A program made the translations under genes and the position numbers. Below the pieces are notes generated by a model. The model made no database searches. It had not been told where the DNA came from and saw only the letters and a list, made by a program, of their open reading frames with translations. Source: Chloroflexota bacterium (GTDB taxonomy: Bacteria > Chloroflexota > Anaerolineae > Aggregatilineales > Phototrophicaceae). From it: a stretch of DNA of 64,000 nucleotides. Positions 23,524 to 33,277 of this stretch are shown here, piece by piece. The stretch covers positions 310,001 through 374,000 of the forward strand of contig JACRPS010000003.1 in assembly GCA_016223085.1 (NCBI GenBank). The letters run 5' to 3'. Each line of letters starts with the position of its first letter. Positions within the stretch are counted from its first letter, which is position 1.

Positions 23524-23547
23524 AAAAGGGCGGTCAATATGCCGCCC
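23524..23547 (-). terminator. rho-independent terminator of the fasciclin gene
   Basis: On the minus strand GGGCGG-CATATTGA-CCGCCC is followed by TTTT. It lies 67 bases past the fasciclin-protein stop codon, just beyond a palindromic repeat. Confidence 0.7.
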
Positions 23548-23567
23548 CTCCAATCTCGCATGTTGGG

Positions 23568-23596
23568 GTAGGAGCGACCTGATAGGTCGCCCCTAC
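23568..23596. repeat. GTAGGA...CCCTAC palindrome, core GCGACCTGATAGGTCGC
   Basis: A 29-bp palindrome between convergent genes (FAD oxidase and fasciclin protein), with one end base changed (GTAGGA). Confidence 0.8.
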
Positions 23597-23613
23597 AGAT
23601 GTCTGATGATGTT

Positions 23614-24732
23614 TTACGGTACCAGCACGCCGTCAATGACGTGGATGACGCCGTTGGTGGCTTCGATGTCGGTCAGGATGATCTGGATGGTGTCATTCAG
23701 GAAGACCTTGCCATCGCGCACGTCCACGCGGAAGCTGCCACCGTCCAGCGGGCGCAGTTCCTCCACGCCCACCACGTCCGACGCCAGCGCCTTGCCGCCC
23801 ACCACGTGATACAGCAGGATGGTCGTCAGCAGATTTTTGTCCGCCAGCACCGCTTCCAGCGTGCCCGCCGGCAGTTTGGCGAAGGCATCGTTGGTCGGCG
23901 CAAACACGGTGAAGTTGCCCGCGCCGTTCAGCGTTTCCACCAGCCCGGCAGCCTGGAGGGCCGTCACCAGCGTGCTGAAGCGCGCATCACCGGCAGCGAT
24001 TTCCGCAATCGTCCGGGTCGGAACGCTGGTTTTGTTAATCAGTGGGGCAACCGTGCCCAGCCCGATGGCGGTCAGGTTGACCTGCGGTGCGGCCAGCGTG
24101 TTGGTCGCCGCGACGAAGTAATAGGTCTGACCCTTCAGCCGCGTATTCGGCAGGCTAATGACTGCCGGGCCAGTTGTGCCCGCTGCCACCACGCTCAGGC
24201 TGTAGCTGCCCGCCGGGACGGTCAGTTCCACCGCTTCGCCGAACGCCAGCCCGGCGATCAGTGCCGTGCCATCCGGCAGAATCACATCCACCGCCGGCGC
24301 GTCTTCAATGGCATGGAAAACCGTCACGCGGGATTCGCCGCTCTGGAGCGCCGAATAGTCCTCGGCAATGGTGGTTGCCGTCAGCGTGCCGCCGGCCAGC
24401 GAGCCGATAGCGGCGATGGTCGTCCACGAGCCGGCCCGCAGCGGCAGGCTGACCGGACCTATCGCCGCCTGTTCCACCGACGTGCCCGCCGGGGCAACCG
24501 CGACGCTGTACGTACCAGCAGGCAGCTCCACCCAGCCGGAAACATCGCCAAACGACAGCGTTTGAATGCCGCTGTTGTCGCCGTTCAGATACACCTGCAC
24601 CGCAGGCGTATCCGGTGAGAAATGCGCCACCCGCACCCGCGCCAGCCCGATGGTCTGCGCGCTGGCTACCGGAACGAGGCTGACGAGCAGCACGGCAAGC
24701 AAACCCAGCACCAGTAATTTACTCCGATTCAT
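23614..24732 (-). CDS. secreted protein with DUF4397 and fasciclin (FAS1) domains
   Basis: A 372-residue protein with a signal peptide ([20 protein letters not shown]). Residues about 30-230 hold two DUF4397-type beta-sandwich units ([20 protein letters not shown], and [20 protein letters not shown]). The C-terminal 140 residues are a FAS1 domain: [36 protein letters not shown] and [15 protein letters not shown]. Such proteins act in adhesion or matrix. ATG 24732 is chosen because GGAGA is placed correctly for it; earlier in-frame starts would add a non-signal extension. Confidence 0.88.
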   Translation of the reverse strand: MNRSKLLVLGLLAVLLVSLVPVASAQTIGLARVRVAHFSPDTPAVQVYLNGDNSGIQTLSFGDVSGWVELPAGTYSVAVAPAGTSVEQAAIGPVSLPLRAGSWTTIAAIGSLAGGTLTATTIAEDYSALQSGESRVTVFHAIEDAPAVDVILPDGTALIAGLAFGEAVELTVPAGSYSLSVVAAGTTGPAVISLPNTRLKGQTYYFVAATNTLAAPQVNLTAIGLGTVAPLINKTSVPTRTIAEIAAGDARFSTLVTALQAAGLVETLNGAGNFTVFAPTNDAFAKLPAGTLEAVLADKNLLTTILLYHVVGGKALASDVVGVEELRPLDGGSFRVDVRDGKVFLNDTIQIILTDIEATNGVIHVIDGVLVP

Positions 24733-24899
24733 GGTTCTCATTCTCCTGGTCAATACCTCAACAATACTGCTACAAAGTTGAACAACAGCCATACATTAAA
24801 CAAACAAAATGTGTGCAGACTAGGTATAGGATGAAAAAGACCTTAAAAGCGAACTGCCGGGATAGCGGTATACTCAGGCGATTGAGAAGGGAGACAGGT

Positions 24900-25691
24900 A
24901 TGAACGAGCATATCGTATTGAACCGCCGCGATTCGATCATCGAGATTGTCATCAACCGGCCTGATAAACGCAACGCCATCAACTGGGCGATGATGGCAGC
25001 CCTCGGCACAGCGATCACCGACGCGGAACGACTGGCCGGCGCGCGGGTCGTGCTGCTGCGTGGCACCGGCACGGGCTTTTCCGCTGGCATTGACCTGCTC
25101 GGCTTTCAGGATGCCGCCGGGCAGTTTGGCGAGGGCTGGCGCGACAACGTATTCCCGCTGACACAGGCCTATCAAAACATCGTCAACCAGTTTGAACGCT
25201 GTTCGCTGCCGGTCATCGCGCTGCTGCACGGTTACTGCCTGGGGCTGGGTATGGAACTGGCGCTGGCGTGTGACTTCCGGCTCGCCGCCGAGGGCACGAA
25301 GCTGGGGCTGCCGGAGGCACGGCTGGGGATTATCCCCGATGTGGGCGGCACCACGCGGCTGGCGCGGCTGGTTGGCCCGGCACGGGCGAAAGAACTGATT
25401 CTCACCGGGCGCAGCATAGACGCCGGCAAAGCCGAACAGTGGGGCATCGTCAACGAGTGCGTACCGCCGGACGACCTGCTCACACGAGGCGAGGCGCTGG
25501 CAGCAGAAATCATGCAGGCCGCGCCGCTGGCGGTCAGCTATGCGAAGCGCGTGATTAACGGTCTAACGGACGTGGAACGTGGCCTGCAGTTGGAAGCCTG
25601 GGCACAAAACCAGTTGATGCGAACCGAGGACTTTGCTACTGGCGCGCAGGCCATGCTGACCAAACAGCCCGCCGAGTGGAAGGGACGATAA
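24900..25691 (+). CDS. enoyl-CoA hydratase/isomerase
   Basis: A 263-residue crotonase-fold enzyme. NRPDKRNAINWAMM opens the CoA-binding part, FSAGIDLLGF and LHGYCLGLGMELALACDFRL give the oxyanion hole, and the two catalytic Glu positions of true hydratases are present (GMELA and LPEARLGIIPDVGGTTRL). It likely hydrates 2-enoyl-CoA in fatty-acid or amino-acid degradation. GGGAG precedes ATG 24900. No other beta-oxidation genes lie next to it. Confidence 0.87.
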   Translation: MNEHIVLNRRDSIIEIVINRPDKRNAINWAMMAALGTAITDAERLAGARVVLLRGTGTGFSAGIDLLGFQDAAGQFGEGWRDNVFPLTQAYQNIVNQFERCSLPVIALLHGYCLGLGMELALACDFRLAAEGTKLGLPEARLGIIPDVGGTTRLARLVGPARAKELILTGRSIDAGKAEQWGIVNECVPPDDLLTRGEALAAEIMQAAPLAVSYAKRVINGLTDVERGLQLEAWAQNQLMRTEDFATGAQAMLTKQPAEWKGR

Positions 25692-25720
25692 GGGTGCATG
25701 GCTATGCGCCCCTACCTTGT
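25692..25720. repeat. degenerate GGGTGCATGGCTATGCGCCCCTAC palindrome
   Basis: The right end CCCCTAC matches the main palindrome family, and GGTGCATGGCTATGCGCC is a partial hairpin. The left end is merged with the enoyl-CoA hydratase stop codon. Confidence 0.5.
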
Positions 25721-25793
25721 CACCTGTACAGAACAGGATTATCATTCTGCCTCGGTGGGGGAGAACTGTATACGAGGATGAAAGACTTTCGAA

Positions 25794-27056
25794 ATGAGTG
25801 AAAACGACCACTGGAACGAGCCGCCGATTGACCCGCTGGCCGATACCAATCCGTCGCTGACCATCAATCCGGTTCAGCCGAAGGATACGGTGGTCACGGG
25901 CTGGCGGCGCACCGTTGGTTTATTGAGTCTATTGGGCGCTGCCGGACTGACAATTGCGACCGCCCTGCTGCTGATTGCGCCGTCCGACGAGCCGGGTGTG
26001 CCGCCACCGGCCACCGCAACTGCCAGCGATACGGTGGCAATCACCGTCATGCCAACCGAAAACATCCCGCCAACACCGCTGGCAGAAGCGGGTATTGTCA
26101 GCGATGCCATCCCGACGATCAGCCCTGATTTGGCGGCCTCGCTGCTGAACCAGCCGCTGGTAGCCGCGCTGGAAGGCGGTTCGCTGCAAGTGGTGCGCGA
26201 TATTTACAACCCGTTCACCATCGTGCCTGACCGCCCACGCAGCGAGGTCATTCAATATACAGCGGTGCAGGGTGATACCATCTATTCGATTGCGGAACGC
26301 TTCGGCCTGAAACCGGAAAGCATCGCCTGGTCGAACACCCGCCAGTACGTGCACGTGTTGCGCCCCGGCGACAAGGTGAACATCCCGCCGGTGGACGGCG
26401 TATATGTCCAGGTGGTCGGCAGCAAGACGATTGCCGAAATCGCCGCCACATACCAGATCACCGACCCTTATGCTGTCATTGATTCGGAATATAATGACCT
26501 TTTTGGCGTCGAGCCAGATACGATTCTACCCAGCGGGACGTGGCTGTTTATCCCCGGCGGCCAGGGTGAGCAAATCATCTGGAATCCTGGCGTGGTGGTC
26601 GAAGGCGGTGACAGTCCCCGCCGGGGTTATGTCTCGGTGTTCGCACCCGGCGATCCCGGAAGCTGCGGACAGGTCAACAACCCCGGCGGCGGGGCAAGCT
26701 GGGGCTTCCCGCTGGGCAGCAGTTACACCTTTACCCAGGGCTTCAGCGCCTTCCATACCGGCGTTGACCTGTCGGCGCCGGTGGGCGCGCCCGTGCTGGC
26801 GGCCAATAGCGGCGCGGTCATCTTCTCCGGCTGGAACTCCTGGGGCTATGGTTATACGGTCGTGCTGGCGCACGGGCCGTATCTGACGCTGTACGGCCAT
26901 CTGAGCGACATTTACGTGCGCTGCGGGCAGTTGGTTACGGTCGGGCAGACCATCGGCGGCGTCGGCAACACCGGCAACTCGTCCGGGCCGCACCTGCACT
27001 TTGAAATCCGTAACGGCGATACACCAAGTGACCCGACGGCCACGATGTCGTTTTAA
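25794..27056 (+). CDS. membrane-anchored LysM and M23 peptidase (cell-wall hydrolase)
   Basis: A 420-residue protein: cytoplasmic N-terminus, one membrane segment at 42-62 (GLLSLLGAAGLTIATALLLI), a Pro/Thr linker, a LysM domain at about 152-198 (QGDTIYSIAERFGLKPESIA), a second, weaker LysM-like unit (203-255), and a C-terminal M23 domain. Zinc ligands are seen in FHTGVDLSAP (His321, Asp325) and GPHLHFEIRNG (His402). It would cut peptidoglycan cross-links outside the membrane. Confidence 0.88.
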   Translation: MSENDHWNEPPIDPLADTNPSLTINPVQPKDTVVTGWRRTVGLLSLLGAAGLTIATALLLIAPSDEPGVPPPATATASDTVAITVMPTENIPPTPLAEAGIVSDAIPTISPDLAASLLNQPLVAALEGGSLQVVRDIYNPFTIVPDRPRSEVIQYTAVQGDTIYSIAERFGLKPESIAWSNTRQYVHVLRPGDKVNIPPVDGVYVQVVGSKTIAEIAATYQITDPYAVIDSEYNDLFGVEPDTILPSGTWLFIPGGQGEQIIWNPGVVVEGGDSPRRGYVSVFAPGDPGSCGQVNNPGGGASWGFPLGSSYTFTQGFSAFHTGVDLSAPVGAPVLAANSGAVIFSGWNSWGYGYTVVLAHGPYLTLYGHLSDIYVRCGQLVTVGQTIGGVGNTGNSSGPHLHFEIRNGDTPSDPTATMSF

Positions 27057-27069
27057 ACACATTCCTTGT

Positions 27070-27098
27070 ATAGGGGTGAACCGGCAGTTCGCCCCTAT
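27070..27098. repeat. ATAGGG...CCCTAT palindrome, core GTGAACCGGCAGTTCGC
   Basis: A 29-bp imperfect palindrome between the M23 gene and the PucR gene, with both ends changed together (ATAGGG and CCCTAT), so the outer pairing is kept. Confidence 0.75.
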
Positions 27099-27115
27099 AT
27101 AGTCTGGCAGGCTGT

Positions 27116-28723
27116 ATGTTAACCGTTGCCGATGCCCTGAGACTGGAACAATTCGCCGAGGCGCGGGTCGTCGCCGGGCGCGATGGCCTGCACAAGCGCG
27201 TGGCATGGGTGCATATCGCCAGCGGCCCGGATGCACCACACTGGCTCAACGGCGGTGAACTGGTGCTGACCACCGTCCGCAACCTGCCGCCGGAACCCGC
27301 CGACCAGTGCCGTTACATCGAGGAAATGGCGGATAAGGGGGTGGCCGCGCTGGCCGTTTCCGTCGGGCGCTTTCTGGAAGTGACGCCGGATTTTTTGCGC
27401 GAAGTCGCCGACCGGCGTCAATTCCCGCTGATCGAAATCCCGTTTCAGGCCCGCTTTGTGGACATCGCCAAAGCTACCAACGAACACATCGCCGAAGAAA
27501 CCATGGCGCTGGTCAAACGGGCGTTTGACATCCAGCAAAAACTGACGCAGCTCGTCCTCGAAGGCGGCGACCTGAACGACCTGGCCGACCGGCTGGCGGA
27601 ATTGATCGGCCAGTCCATCAGCATCGAAAATGAACGCTTTGAAATCCTCGCCAGCCATAACGTCGCCGAGGTAGACGAGGCGCGGCGTTTCACCGTCAGC
27701 GAAGGCCACACCGACCCACGACTGGTGGAGGCGCTGGAGACTCGTGGCATTCTGGCCCAGCTTCGCGCCACGCTGCGCCCGGTACACATCCCACCCATGC
27801 CCGATGTCGGGCTGGAACTGGAACGTTTCCTCGCGCCGATTGTCGTACATGGCGATGTCTATGGCTACGTCTGGATTATTCCACACGGCCAGCCGTTAAC
27901 CGACATTGACCGCATGGCGATTGACAGCGGCGCGACGATTGCCGCGCTGATGCTGCTGTATCAGGAATCGCTGCAGAGCGCCGAAGCCTCGCTGAAAGGC
28001 GGGCTGCTATCGCAGTTGATCCAGGGTGAGTCCGGGCGTGAGGTGGTGCTGACCGATCAGGCGCTGCGTTACGGGGTAGACCTGCGGCGGCCATTTGTCA
28101 TGCTGCTGGTCGAACAGGCGGACGGCAGCAGCCGGATACATCAGGTCTACCGGCGCGTGAACCGGCTCGCCAGCCTGCATCGCTGGTCGGCGGTTGTCGG
28201 GCAGTTCGCCGGGCAGGTGGTGATTCTGGCACAGGCCGATGAAACCGTTCCAACGATAGCCGACCAGATACAGACCGAATTCCAGACGCCGCTTCGCATC
28301 GGCGTTAGCGGTACGAGCCGGGGCGCGGGCACGGTTAGCGCAGCCTACCAGCAGTGCCGCGAGGTGCTGCTCATCACCGGGCGGCTGGGCAACCCACAGC
28401 CGGTAGTGTACTTCGACCACCTGGGCTACCTGCACGCGCTGTACCGCGCCGGTGCGGACGCGCTGGCGACCAACCCCTACGCGCCGCCGGTGCGCCGCCT
28501 GCTGGCTGAAGGCCAGACCGACTTATTCACCACGCTGGAAGCCTATCTCGATGCCGGTGGCAATGGCGTGCAAACGGCGGAAACACTGCACATCCATCGC
28601 AGCACGCTCAATTACCGGCTGGAGCGCATCCGGGAAATCTGCGGCTTTGATCTGTCCGACCCAATCGAGCGTACCAATCTCCAGGTCGCGCTCAAGCTGC
28701 TGCGGCTGTTTGAAGTAGAATAG
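27116..28723 (+). CDS. PucR-family transcriptional regulator
   Basis: A 535-residue regulator in the PucR/CdaR layout: an N-terminal PucR ligand domain (residues 1-120, MLTVADALRLEQFAEARVVA), a middle GGDEF-like CdaR domain, and a C-terminal helix-turn-helix (HTH_30) with TAETLHIHRSTLNYRLERIR. Family members control purine or related catabolism genes in response to a metabolite. No purine genes are adjacent, so the target is unknown. No strong ribosome site is seen before ATG 27116. Confidence 0.85.
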   Translation: MLTVADALRLEQFAEARVVAGRDGLHKRVAWVHIASGPDAPHWLNGGELVLTTVRNLPPEPADQCRYIEEMADKGVAALAVSVGRFLEVTPDFLREVADRRQFPLIEIPFQARFVDIAKATNEHIAEETMALVKRAFDIQQKLTQLVLEGGDLNDLADRLAELIGQSISIENERFEILASHNVAEVDEARRFTVSEGHTDPRLVEALETRGILAQLRATLRPVHIPPMPDVGLELERFLAPIVVHGDVYGYVWIIPHGQPLTDIDRMAIDSGATIAALMLLYQESLQSAEASLKGGLLSQLIQGESGREVVLTDQALRYGVDLRRPFVMLLVEQADGSSRIHQVYRRVNRLASLHRWSAVVGQFAGQVVILAQADETVPTIADQIQTEFQTPLRIGVSGTSRGAGTVSAAYQQCREVLLITGRLGNPQPVVYFDHLGYLHALYRAGADALATNPYAPPVRRLLAEGQTDLFTTLEAYLDAGGNGVQTAETLHIHRSTLNYRLERIREICGFDLSDPIERTNLQVALKLLRLFEVE

Positions 28724-28751
28724 AAGCAGATGGTCAGTGGGCGAGGCAAAG

Positions 28752-29609
28752 ATGGACGGCACAAGAAAACGGTTATCCCCGGAGTATGTCGAACACCGGC
28801 TGCGTGGCCCATTTCCAAACCGTGTTGACCCCTGGGCAGAAGTTGGGCGCTACTTCCACCAAATTCATCTCGGCATGATCGGTAGCCTGCTGTCGCAAAT
28901 ACAAATCTTGCTGCTGCCTTTGGGTTATGAAGCCGGACGTGAAACCAGTTTGTTTATCCTTGAAGGACGAGAACCTGACCTCTACATCAAACATGAACAA
29001 ACGCTCCAGACCAGTACAAACTGGGATTACCGTACAGCGGCAGAGGCCATACGTGCTGAAGCAGGCGTTGCTGTTGAAATCAGTCTACCCGAACAGGATG
29101 CTATCCATGTTCGGGATATCGAAACCGGCAAACTGATTACAGTGGTGGAAATTGTTTCTCCGAGCAACAAAACCAGCCAACCCGATATAGAAGCCTATCG
29201 CTCGCGCCGCGATAACGTGATTCGGCAGGGCGTGAATGTCGTTGAAATAGATGCAACACGTTCAGTCAAGCGGCTATTGCAAGATGTCCTGACGCGCGCC
29301 TATGCCTACCATGTCGCCGTTTATCTGCCTGGGCAAACAGGGCGCCTCATTGGTATCAATTACGCTGAACCTCTCAAGCGCGTGGCGCTGCCCCTTCGCG
29401 GCGAAGTTATCCCGATGGAATTGCAGGACGCCTACGATGCCGCCTATCGCCAGGCATCTATCGCCGGGCAGATTTACAGTGATGGTGGTTATACGGAAGA
29501 TAACCTACCGTTCCCAACGCTCCTGACCGAACCACAGCGCCGCGAAGCGACACAGGCGGTGCAGGCATGGATTGAGCGCCTTGAACAGCTTAAAAACGCT
29601 TCGGAGTAG
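28752..29609 (+). CDS. DUF4058 protein
   Basis: A 285-residue protein with the DUF4058 pattern: LRGPFPNRVDPWAEVGRYFH near the N-terminus, VEIVSPSNKTSQPDIEAYRS, and VNVVEIDATR, the conserved motifs of the family. The VEIVSPSNK segment resembles a PD-(D/E)XK-type nuclease-fold core, but no biochemical function is established. Start ATG 28752 has GAGG upstream; an in-frame GTG at 28737 is less good. It ends close to the convergent CREST-family gene. Confidence 0.75.
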   Translation: MDGTRKRLSPEYVEHRLRGPFPNRVDPWAEVGRYFHQIHLGMIGSLLSQIQILLLPLGYEAGRETSLFILEGREPDLYIKHEQTLQTSTNWDYRTAAEAIRAEAGVAVEISLPEQDAIHVRDIETGKLITVVEIVSPSNKTSQPDIEAYRSRRDNVIRQGVNVVEIDATRSVKRLLQDVLTRAYAYHVAVYLPGQTGRLIGINYAEPLKRVALPLRGEVIPMELQDAYDAAYRQASIAGQIYSDGGYTEDNLPFPTLLTEPQRREATQAVQAWIERLEQLKNASE

Positions 29610-29612
29610 TTG

Positions 29613-30515
29613 CTATGTCCGGCGTTCGCTGCGCAGGAAGAAAAACAGGAAAAACGGCGTAAAGCCCATCGCCAGCACATGCCAGAACATGTGCCCCTGC
29701 AGGGCGCTGTTTGGGTTACACCACGTGCCGCCGGTATCGGAAATCAGCCAGATCACAAAGCCGATCATAAACGACAGGAACGCGCCGATTAACCACAGCC
29801 ATTCCAGACTGCCGGGTGTGAACTGCCCCCGTCGCACCCCCCACACCGAACCGCTGCTGAACACAGTCACGGCGCCGATGATCAGCTGCATCAGAATGGC
29901 GATGCCCGCCGGGATACCAAACGCCAGCGTGCCAAACATCCCCATATCGGTGTAATTGCCGATCAGCAGCGGCACGCCCAGCGCCACGTTGACGATGGCG
30001 TAAGCAATAGTAAAGTACGTTTTGCCATTGGGCAGCGTATCCCATTTCGTAAAGCGGAAGATGTCGTACAGCAGCACAAACGTCACAAACAGACTCATCG
30101 AAAACTGGTCGAGCCAGCCGCCGATGGCCGTCAGCGAACCGTGAAATGCCATGCTGCCCGGCCCCAGGAACACCACCAGCGCCGCGTACAGCCACGAATA
30201 AAACGACGGCTGTGTCATCGGGTTAGCGTTATGCGACCTGGCATAACTCAGGATGCCCAGAATGACAAGCCCCAGAAGCACCGGCGCTAATCCTGACCAG
30301 GTGTTGGCGGGCTGGTTGACCAGCCCCGTACTTAAGCTGGACGGCGCGTTTTCACAGTAGCAGTTGTTATCGGCGATGCAGTTATTTGGCGTCGCGGTTG
30401 TCCACGTCGCCCCGCCGATCAGGTAGAAAATGACGTAAATCAGGAATAACACAAAGAAAGCGAGCAATCCCAGTACCCAGGCGTGCGCTTTTAAGGCGTT
30501 CCATGCGTCACTCAT
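29613..30515 (-). CDS. CREST-superfamily (alkaline ceramidase-like) membrane hydrolase
   Basis: A 300-residue integral membrane protein with seven or eight hydrophobic segments. The CREST active-site pattern is visible: CENAPSSLSTGLVNQPANTW near the N-terminus, GPGSMAFHGSLTAIGGWLDQ (Ser, His, Asp), and LQGHMFWHVLAMG (two His) near the C-terminus. These residues bind zinc in alkaline ceramidases and related amidases. Bacterial substrates are mostly unknown; a lipid amide is a guess. ATG 30515 is chosen over the GTG at 30518. Confidence 0.7.
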   Translation of the reverse strand: MSDAWNALKAHAWVLGLLAFFVLFLIYVIFYLIGGATWTTATPNNCIADNNCYCENAPSSLSTGLVNQPANTWSGLAPVLLGLVILGILSYARSHNANPMTQPSFYSWLYAALVVFLGPGSMAFHGSLTAIGGWLDQFSMSLFVTFVLLYDIFRFTKWDTLPNGKTYFTIAYAIVNVALGVPLLIGNYTDMGMFGTLAFGIPAGIAILMQLIIGAVTVFSSGSVWGVRRGQFTPGSLEWLWLIGAFLSFMIGFVIWLISDTGGTWCNPNSALQGHMFWHVLAMGFTPFFLFFFLRSERRT

Positions 30516-30636
30516 CACCCCTCCACCCCATCACTCACCAATCGGCGTCGTCGTACATTACAGCTACGGCGTATTATAGTTGAGTTCGCTATCTATGGCG
30601 CAATCGGGTTCGTTTTGCCTACGCTTGGCCTACGCT

Positions 30637-30667
30637 TTGACGTGCTGTCACTCGCGCCGGTTACAAT
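30637..30667 (+). promoter_or_regulatory. candidate promoter of the FGE-like gene
   Basis: TTGACG (30637-30642) and TACAAT (30662-30667) are separated by 19 bases, longer than ideal, and precede the ATG by about 37 bases. Confidence 0.4.
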
Positions 30668-30703
30668 CCCGTTCCAGTCTTCAAAAGTATGGAGGAACAA
30701 GCC

Positions 30704-31969
30704 ATGCGTGGAAGATGGTTTCTCAGTGCGCTGCTGGCTGTCGCCATGCTGCTGGCATTGGGCAGCACAATGGCGCAACCGGACCCGATACCGGACATGC
30801 AAACGGTTGAAGCCGCCGTACAGGCGCGCTTCACTGGAACTGCTGAAGCCCAGGGTTACAGCACGCTCGCGCTGACCGTAGATGCGGTTTTCGGGCAGGC
30901 ATTGACGGCCACCGCCCTACAAGCAACAATCACCCCCTCACCAACGTACACCGTCACCCATTTTCCGCTAACCTTGACCGCCCAGGCAACCATTCCCCAA
31001 TCACCGGCAGCGGAACCCCTTGATCTGTTTGGTTCGCCGCTGGTGGCTATTCCAGGCGGCACGTTTGAGATGGGAACAACCCCGCAGGAAGTGGCTGAAG
31101 CGGTGCGCGTCTGTGTCGAAGACCAGGGCGGGAACTGCCTGATGGAATATGGTGAAGATTCGATACCCGTTCATACCGTCAGGCTGTCACCTTACTATCT
31201 GGAAATCAGTGAGGTGACGGTTGACCAGTACGTCCGCTTCCTCAACACCCTGGGTCCGGGCGGACACCGCGCCGGCTGCGACGGTCAGCCATGCGCCACG
31301 ACCCAAACCGAAGATAGCACTTCAAACATCCGCTTCGATGGGCAGACCTACAGCGTTCGACCATTAGTCGCCAGCTATCCAGTCACCAATGTCACCTGGT
31401 ACGGCGCAAAGGGGTACTGCCAGACCATTGGCCGCCGTTTGCCAACAGAAGCCGAATGGGAGTTCGCCGCGCGCGGTTTTGAAGGCTCGATCTATCCCTG
31501 GGGCAACACCTGGGACGCGGCCTATGCCAAAACCAGTATTCCCGTAAGTGACGAGGTTGGCCCGGTCAGCATCATGCGGTACATGATCGGCGCGAGTCCA
31601 TTCGGGCTGGCCGATATGGCGGGCAACGCCGCCGAGTGGGTCAACGATTGGTACGATCCCACGTTCTATCGTCAGCCGGAGGCCAGCAGACAAAATCCCA
31701 CCGGGCCAGTCGCGGGCGAGGAGAAGGTGATTCGTGGTGGTTCGTGGGATGCGAAGCCGTTTTTCGCGCGCAGCGTCCACCGCCAGAGCCGTGACCCGTT
31801 GTTTTCCGGCCCCTGGCTGGGTTTCCGCTGCGCGGCAGACAGCGACCCGGTGCAGATGGCAACCCTGAATGCAACCTTAACAGTATCACCGCAGCCAACC
31901 CAGCCTCCGCGACGGGCGACCTTACCGCCAACGCCCTTACGCCAGGCAACGCCGACGGCAACACCATAG
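30704..31969 (+). CDS. secreted formylglycine-generating enzyme (FGE/SUMF1) family protein
   Basis: A 421-residue protein with a signal peptide (MRGRWFLSALLAVAMLLALG, ending near AQ), a Thr/Ala/Pro linker, the FGE-sulfatase domain (about 110-385), and a Pro/Thr-rich tail. Motifs: VAIPGGTFEMGTTPQEVAEA, YYLEISEVTVDQYVRFLNTL, RLPTEAEWEFAARGF and ADMAGNAAEWVNDWYDPTFY, RGGSWDAKPFFARS. The family includes the sulfatase-activating enzyme and many others of unknown activity; no sulfatase is nearby, and the secretion argues for an extracellular role. GGAGG precedes ATG 30704. Confidence 0.85.
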   Translation: MRGRWFLSALLAVAMLLALGSTMAQPDPIPDMQTVEAAVQARFTGTAEAQGYSTLALTVDAVFGQALTATALQATITPSPTYTVTHFPLTLTAQATIPQSPAAEPLDLFGSPLVAIPGGTFEMGTTPQEVAEAVRVCVEDQGGNCLMEYGEDSIPVHTVRLSPYYLEISEVTVDQYVRFLNTLGPGGHRAGCDGQPCATTQTEDSTSNIRFDGQTYSVRPLVASYPVTNVTWYGAKGYCQTIGRRLPTEAEWEFAARGFEGSIYPWGNTWDAAYAKTSIPVSDEVGPVSIMRYMIGASPFGLADMAGNAAEWVNDWYDPTFYRQPEASRQNPTGPVAGEEKVIRGGSWDAKPFFARSVHRQSRDPLFSGPWLGFRCAADSDPVQMATLNATLTVSPQPTQPPRRATLPPTPLRQATPTATP

Positions 31970-31978
31970 CGATAAGAT

Positions 31979-32007
31979 GTAGGGACATGGCGATGCCATG
32001 CCCCTAC
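31979..32007. repeat. GTAGGG...CCCTAC palindrome, core ACATGGCGATGCCATGC
   Basis: A 29-bp near-palindrome between the convergent FGE and DAHP synthase genes. Confidence 0.85.
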
Positions 32008-32012
32008 CCCTG

Positions 32013-33125
32013 CTAAGCCCCGTTCACGTGCTGATGAACCGGATGTTTCACCTCAATCCCATCCAGCGCGTCCATCACCTCGTAAAACTGCTCAATCGTA
32101 AGCTGCTGCTTGGCATCGCTCATGGCGACCGGCGGGTTGGGATGTACTTCGACCATTAGGCCGTCGGCGCCGCTGGCCTTCGCCACCCGTGCCAGCGGCA
32201 CGGCAATATCACGCCGCCCCGCGCTGTGCGAAATGTCCACAATCACCGGCAGGTGCGACTCCAGCTTGAGCACGGCCACACCGCCGATGTCGAGCGTGTT
32301 GCGCGTCCAGCGTTCAAAGGTGCGGATGCCGCGTTCGATCAAAATGACGTTCGGGTTGCCGCTGCTAACGATGTATTCCGCCGCGTACAGGAATTCTTCG
32401 AGCGTAGCCGACAGCCCGCGTTTGAGGATGACCGGCTGCTTGACCTTGCCCATCGCTTTCAGCAGGAAGCTGTTTTGCATGTTGCGCGCGCCCACCCAGA
32501 AAATGTCCACGTAGTCCGACATCATCTCGATCTGGCTCTTGTCCATGATCTCGCTGGTGATAAACATGCCATACTTGTTGGCGACCTGGCGGGCGATCTT
32601 CAGCCCTTCTTCGCCCAACCCCTGAAAATCGTAGGGTGATGTGCGCGGTTTGTAGGCCATGCCGCGCAGGATTTTGACTCCGCGCTGGGCCAGCCCTGCC
32701 GCAACCGTATCCATCTGCTCATAGCTTTCCACCGCACATGGGCCGGTGATGACCTGAAACACGCTGTTGCCGATCTGCGTCACGCCGTCCGGTAGCGTAA
32801 TCACGGTGCGGTCGTCCGCCGTTTTGCGCTGCACCAGGATTTTGGCGCGCGCCTCTTTTTCTTCCAGCGCCATCGAAGCGCGGAAAATCTCGCGGAACAG
32901 CGCCTTGATCGTTTCGTTGCTGAACGGCCCCTGATTGTGCTGCTCCAGCATGGTCAGCATAAAGGCTTCGCGTTGCGGGTCATAAAATGATGTGCCAAGC
33001 TGCGCCTGCACTTTACCAATATCCGATACGAGTCGGGCGCGCTGGTTCAGCAGATCGAGAATACCCAGGTTGATTTTGTCCACCTGGGCGCGCAGTTCCT
33101 GTAAACGATTCTCCGGGGTGGTCAT
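32013..33125 (-). CDS. aroF: bifunctional chorismate mutase / 3-deoxy-7-phosphoheptulonate synthase
   Basis: A 370-residue shikimate-pathway enzyme. The N-terminal 90 residues are an AroQ-type chorismate mutase (LQELRAQVDKINLGILDLLN then QRARLVSDIGKVQ). The rest is a KDO8P-synthase-like DAHP synthase: TGPCAVESYEQM, KPRTSPYDFQGLGEEGLKIA, KRGLSATLEEFLYAAEYI and HSAGRRDIAVPLA. It condenses phosphoenolpyruvate and erythrose-4-phosphate; the mutase domain probably gives feedback control. GGAGAGG precedes ATG 33125; a longer frame upstream is not coding. No other aromatic-pathway gene is adjacent. Confidence 0.93.
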   Translation of the reverse strand: MTTPENRLQELRAQVDKINLGILDLLNQRARLVSDIGKVQAQLGTSFYDPQREAFMLTMLEQHNQGPFSNETIKALFREIFRASMALEEKEARAKILVQRKTADDRTVITLPDGVTQIGNSVFQVITGPCAVESYEQMDTVAAGLAQRGVKILRGMAYKPRTSPYDFQGLGEEGLKIARQVANKYGMFITSEIMDKSQIEMMSDYVDIFWVGARNMQNSFLLKAMGKVKQPVILKRGLSATLEEFLYAAEYIVSSGNPNVILIERGIRTFERWTRNTLDIGGVAVLKLESHLPVIVDISHSAGRRDIAVPLARVAKASGADGLMVEVHPNPPVAMSDAKQQLTIEQFYEVMDALDGIEVKHPVHQHVNGA

Positions 33126-33213
33126 ATTAACAGCCTCTCCATGGGTTGCGGATGGTTGATTATAACGATGGGTTTGAATATTGCGATGGTTAAACAAGTA
33201 TAACAAAGTCCTG

Positions 33214-33242
33214 TTGAAGTCGGCCTGTACACAGCCTATAAT
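33214..33242 (+). promoter_or_regulatory. sigma70 promoter of the TPR gene
   Basis: TTGAAG (33214-33219), a 17-base spacer and a perfect TATAAT (33237-33242), 35 bases before the GTG start. Confidence 0.8.
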
Positions 33243-33277
33243 GGAAACTGGATACTTTGCACCAACAAGGGACACCC

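Noticed and set aside
23599-24618. A 339-codon plus-strand frame opposite the fasciclin gene
   Set aside because: No recognisable protein features; the fasciclin and DUF4397 domains are on the other strand.
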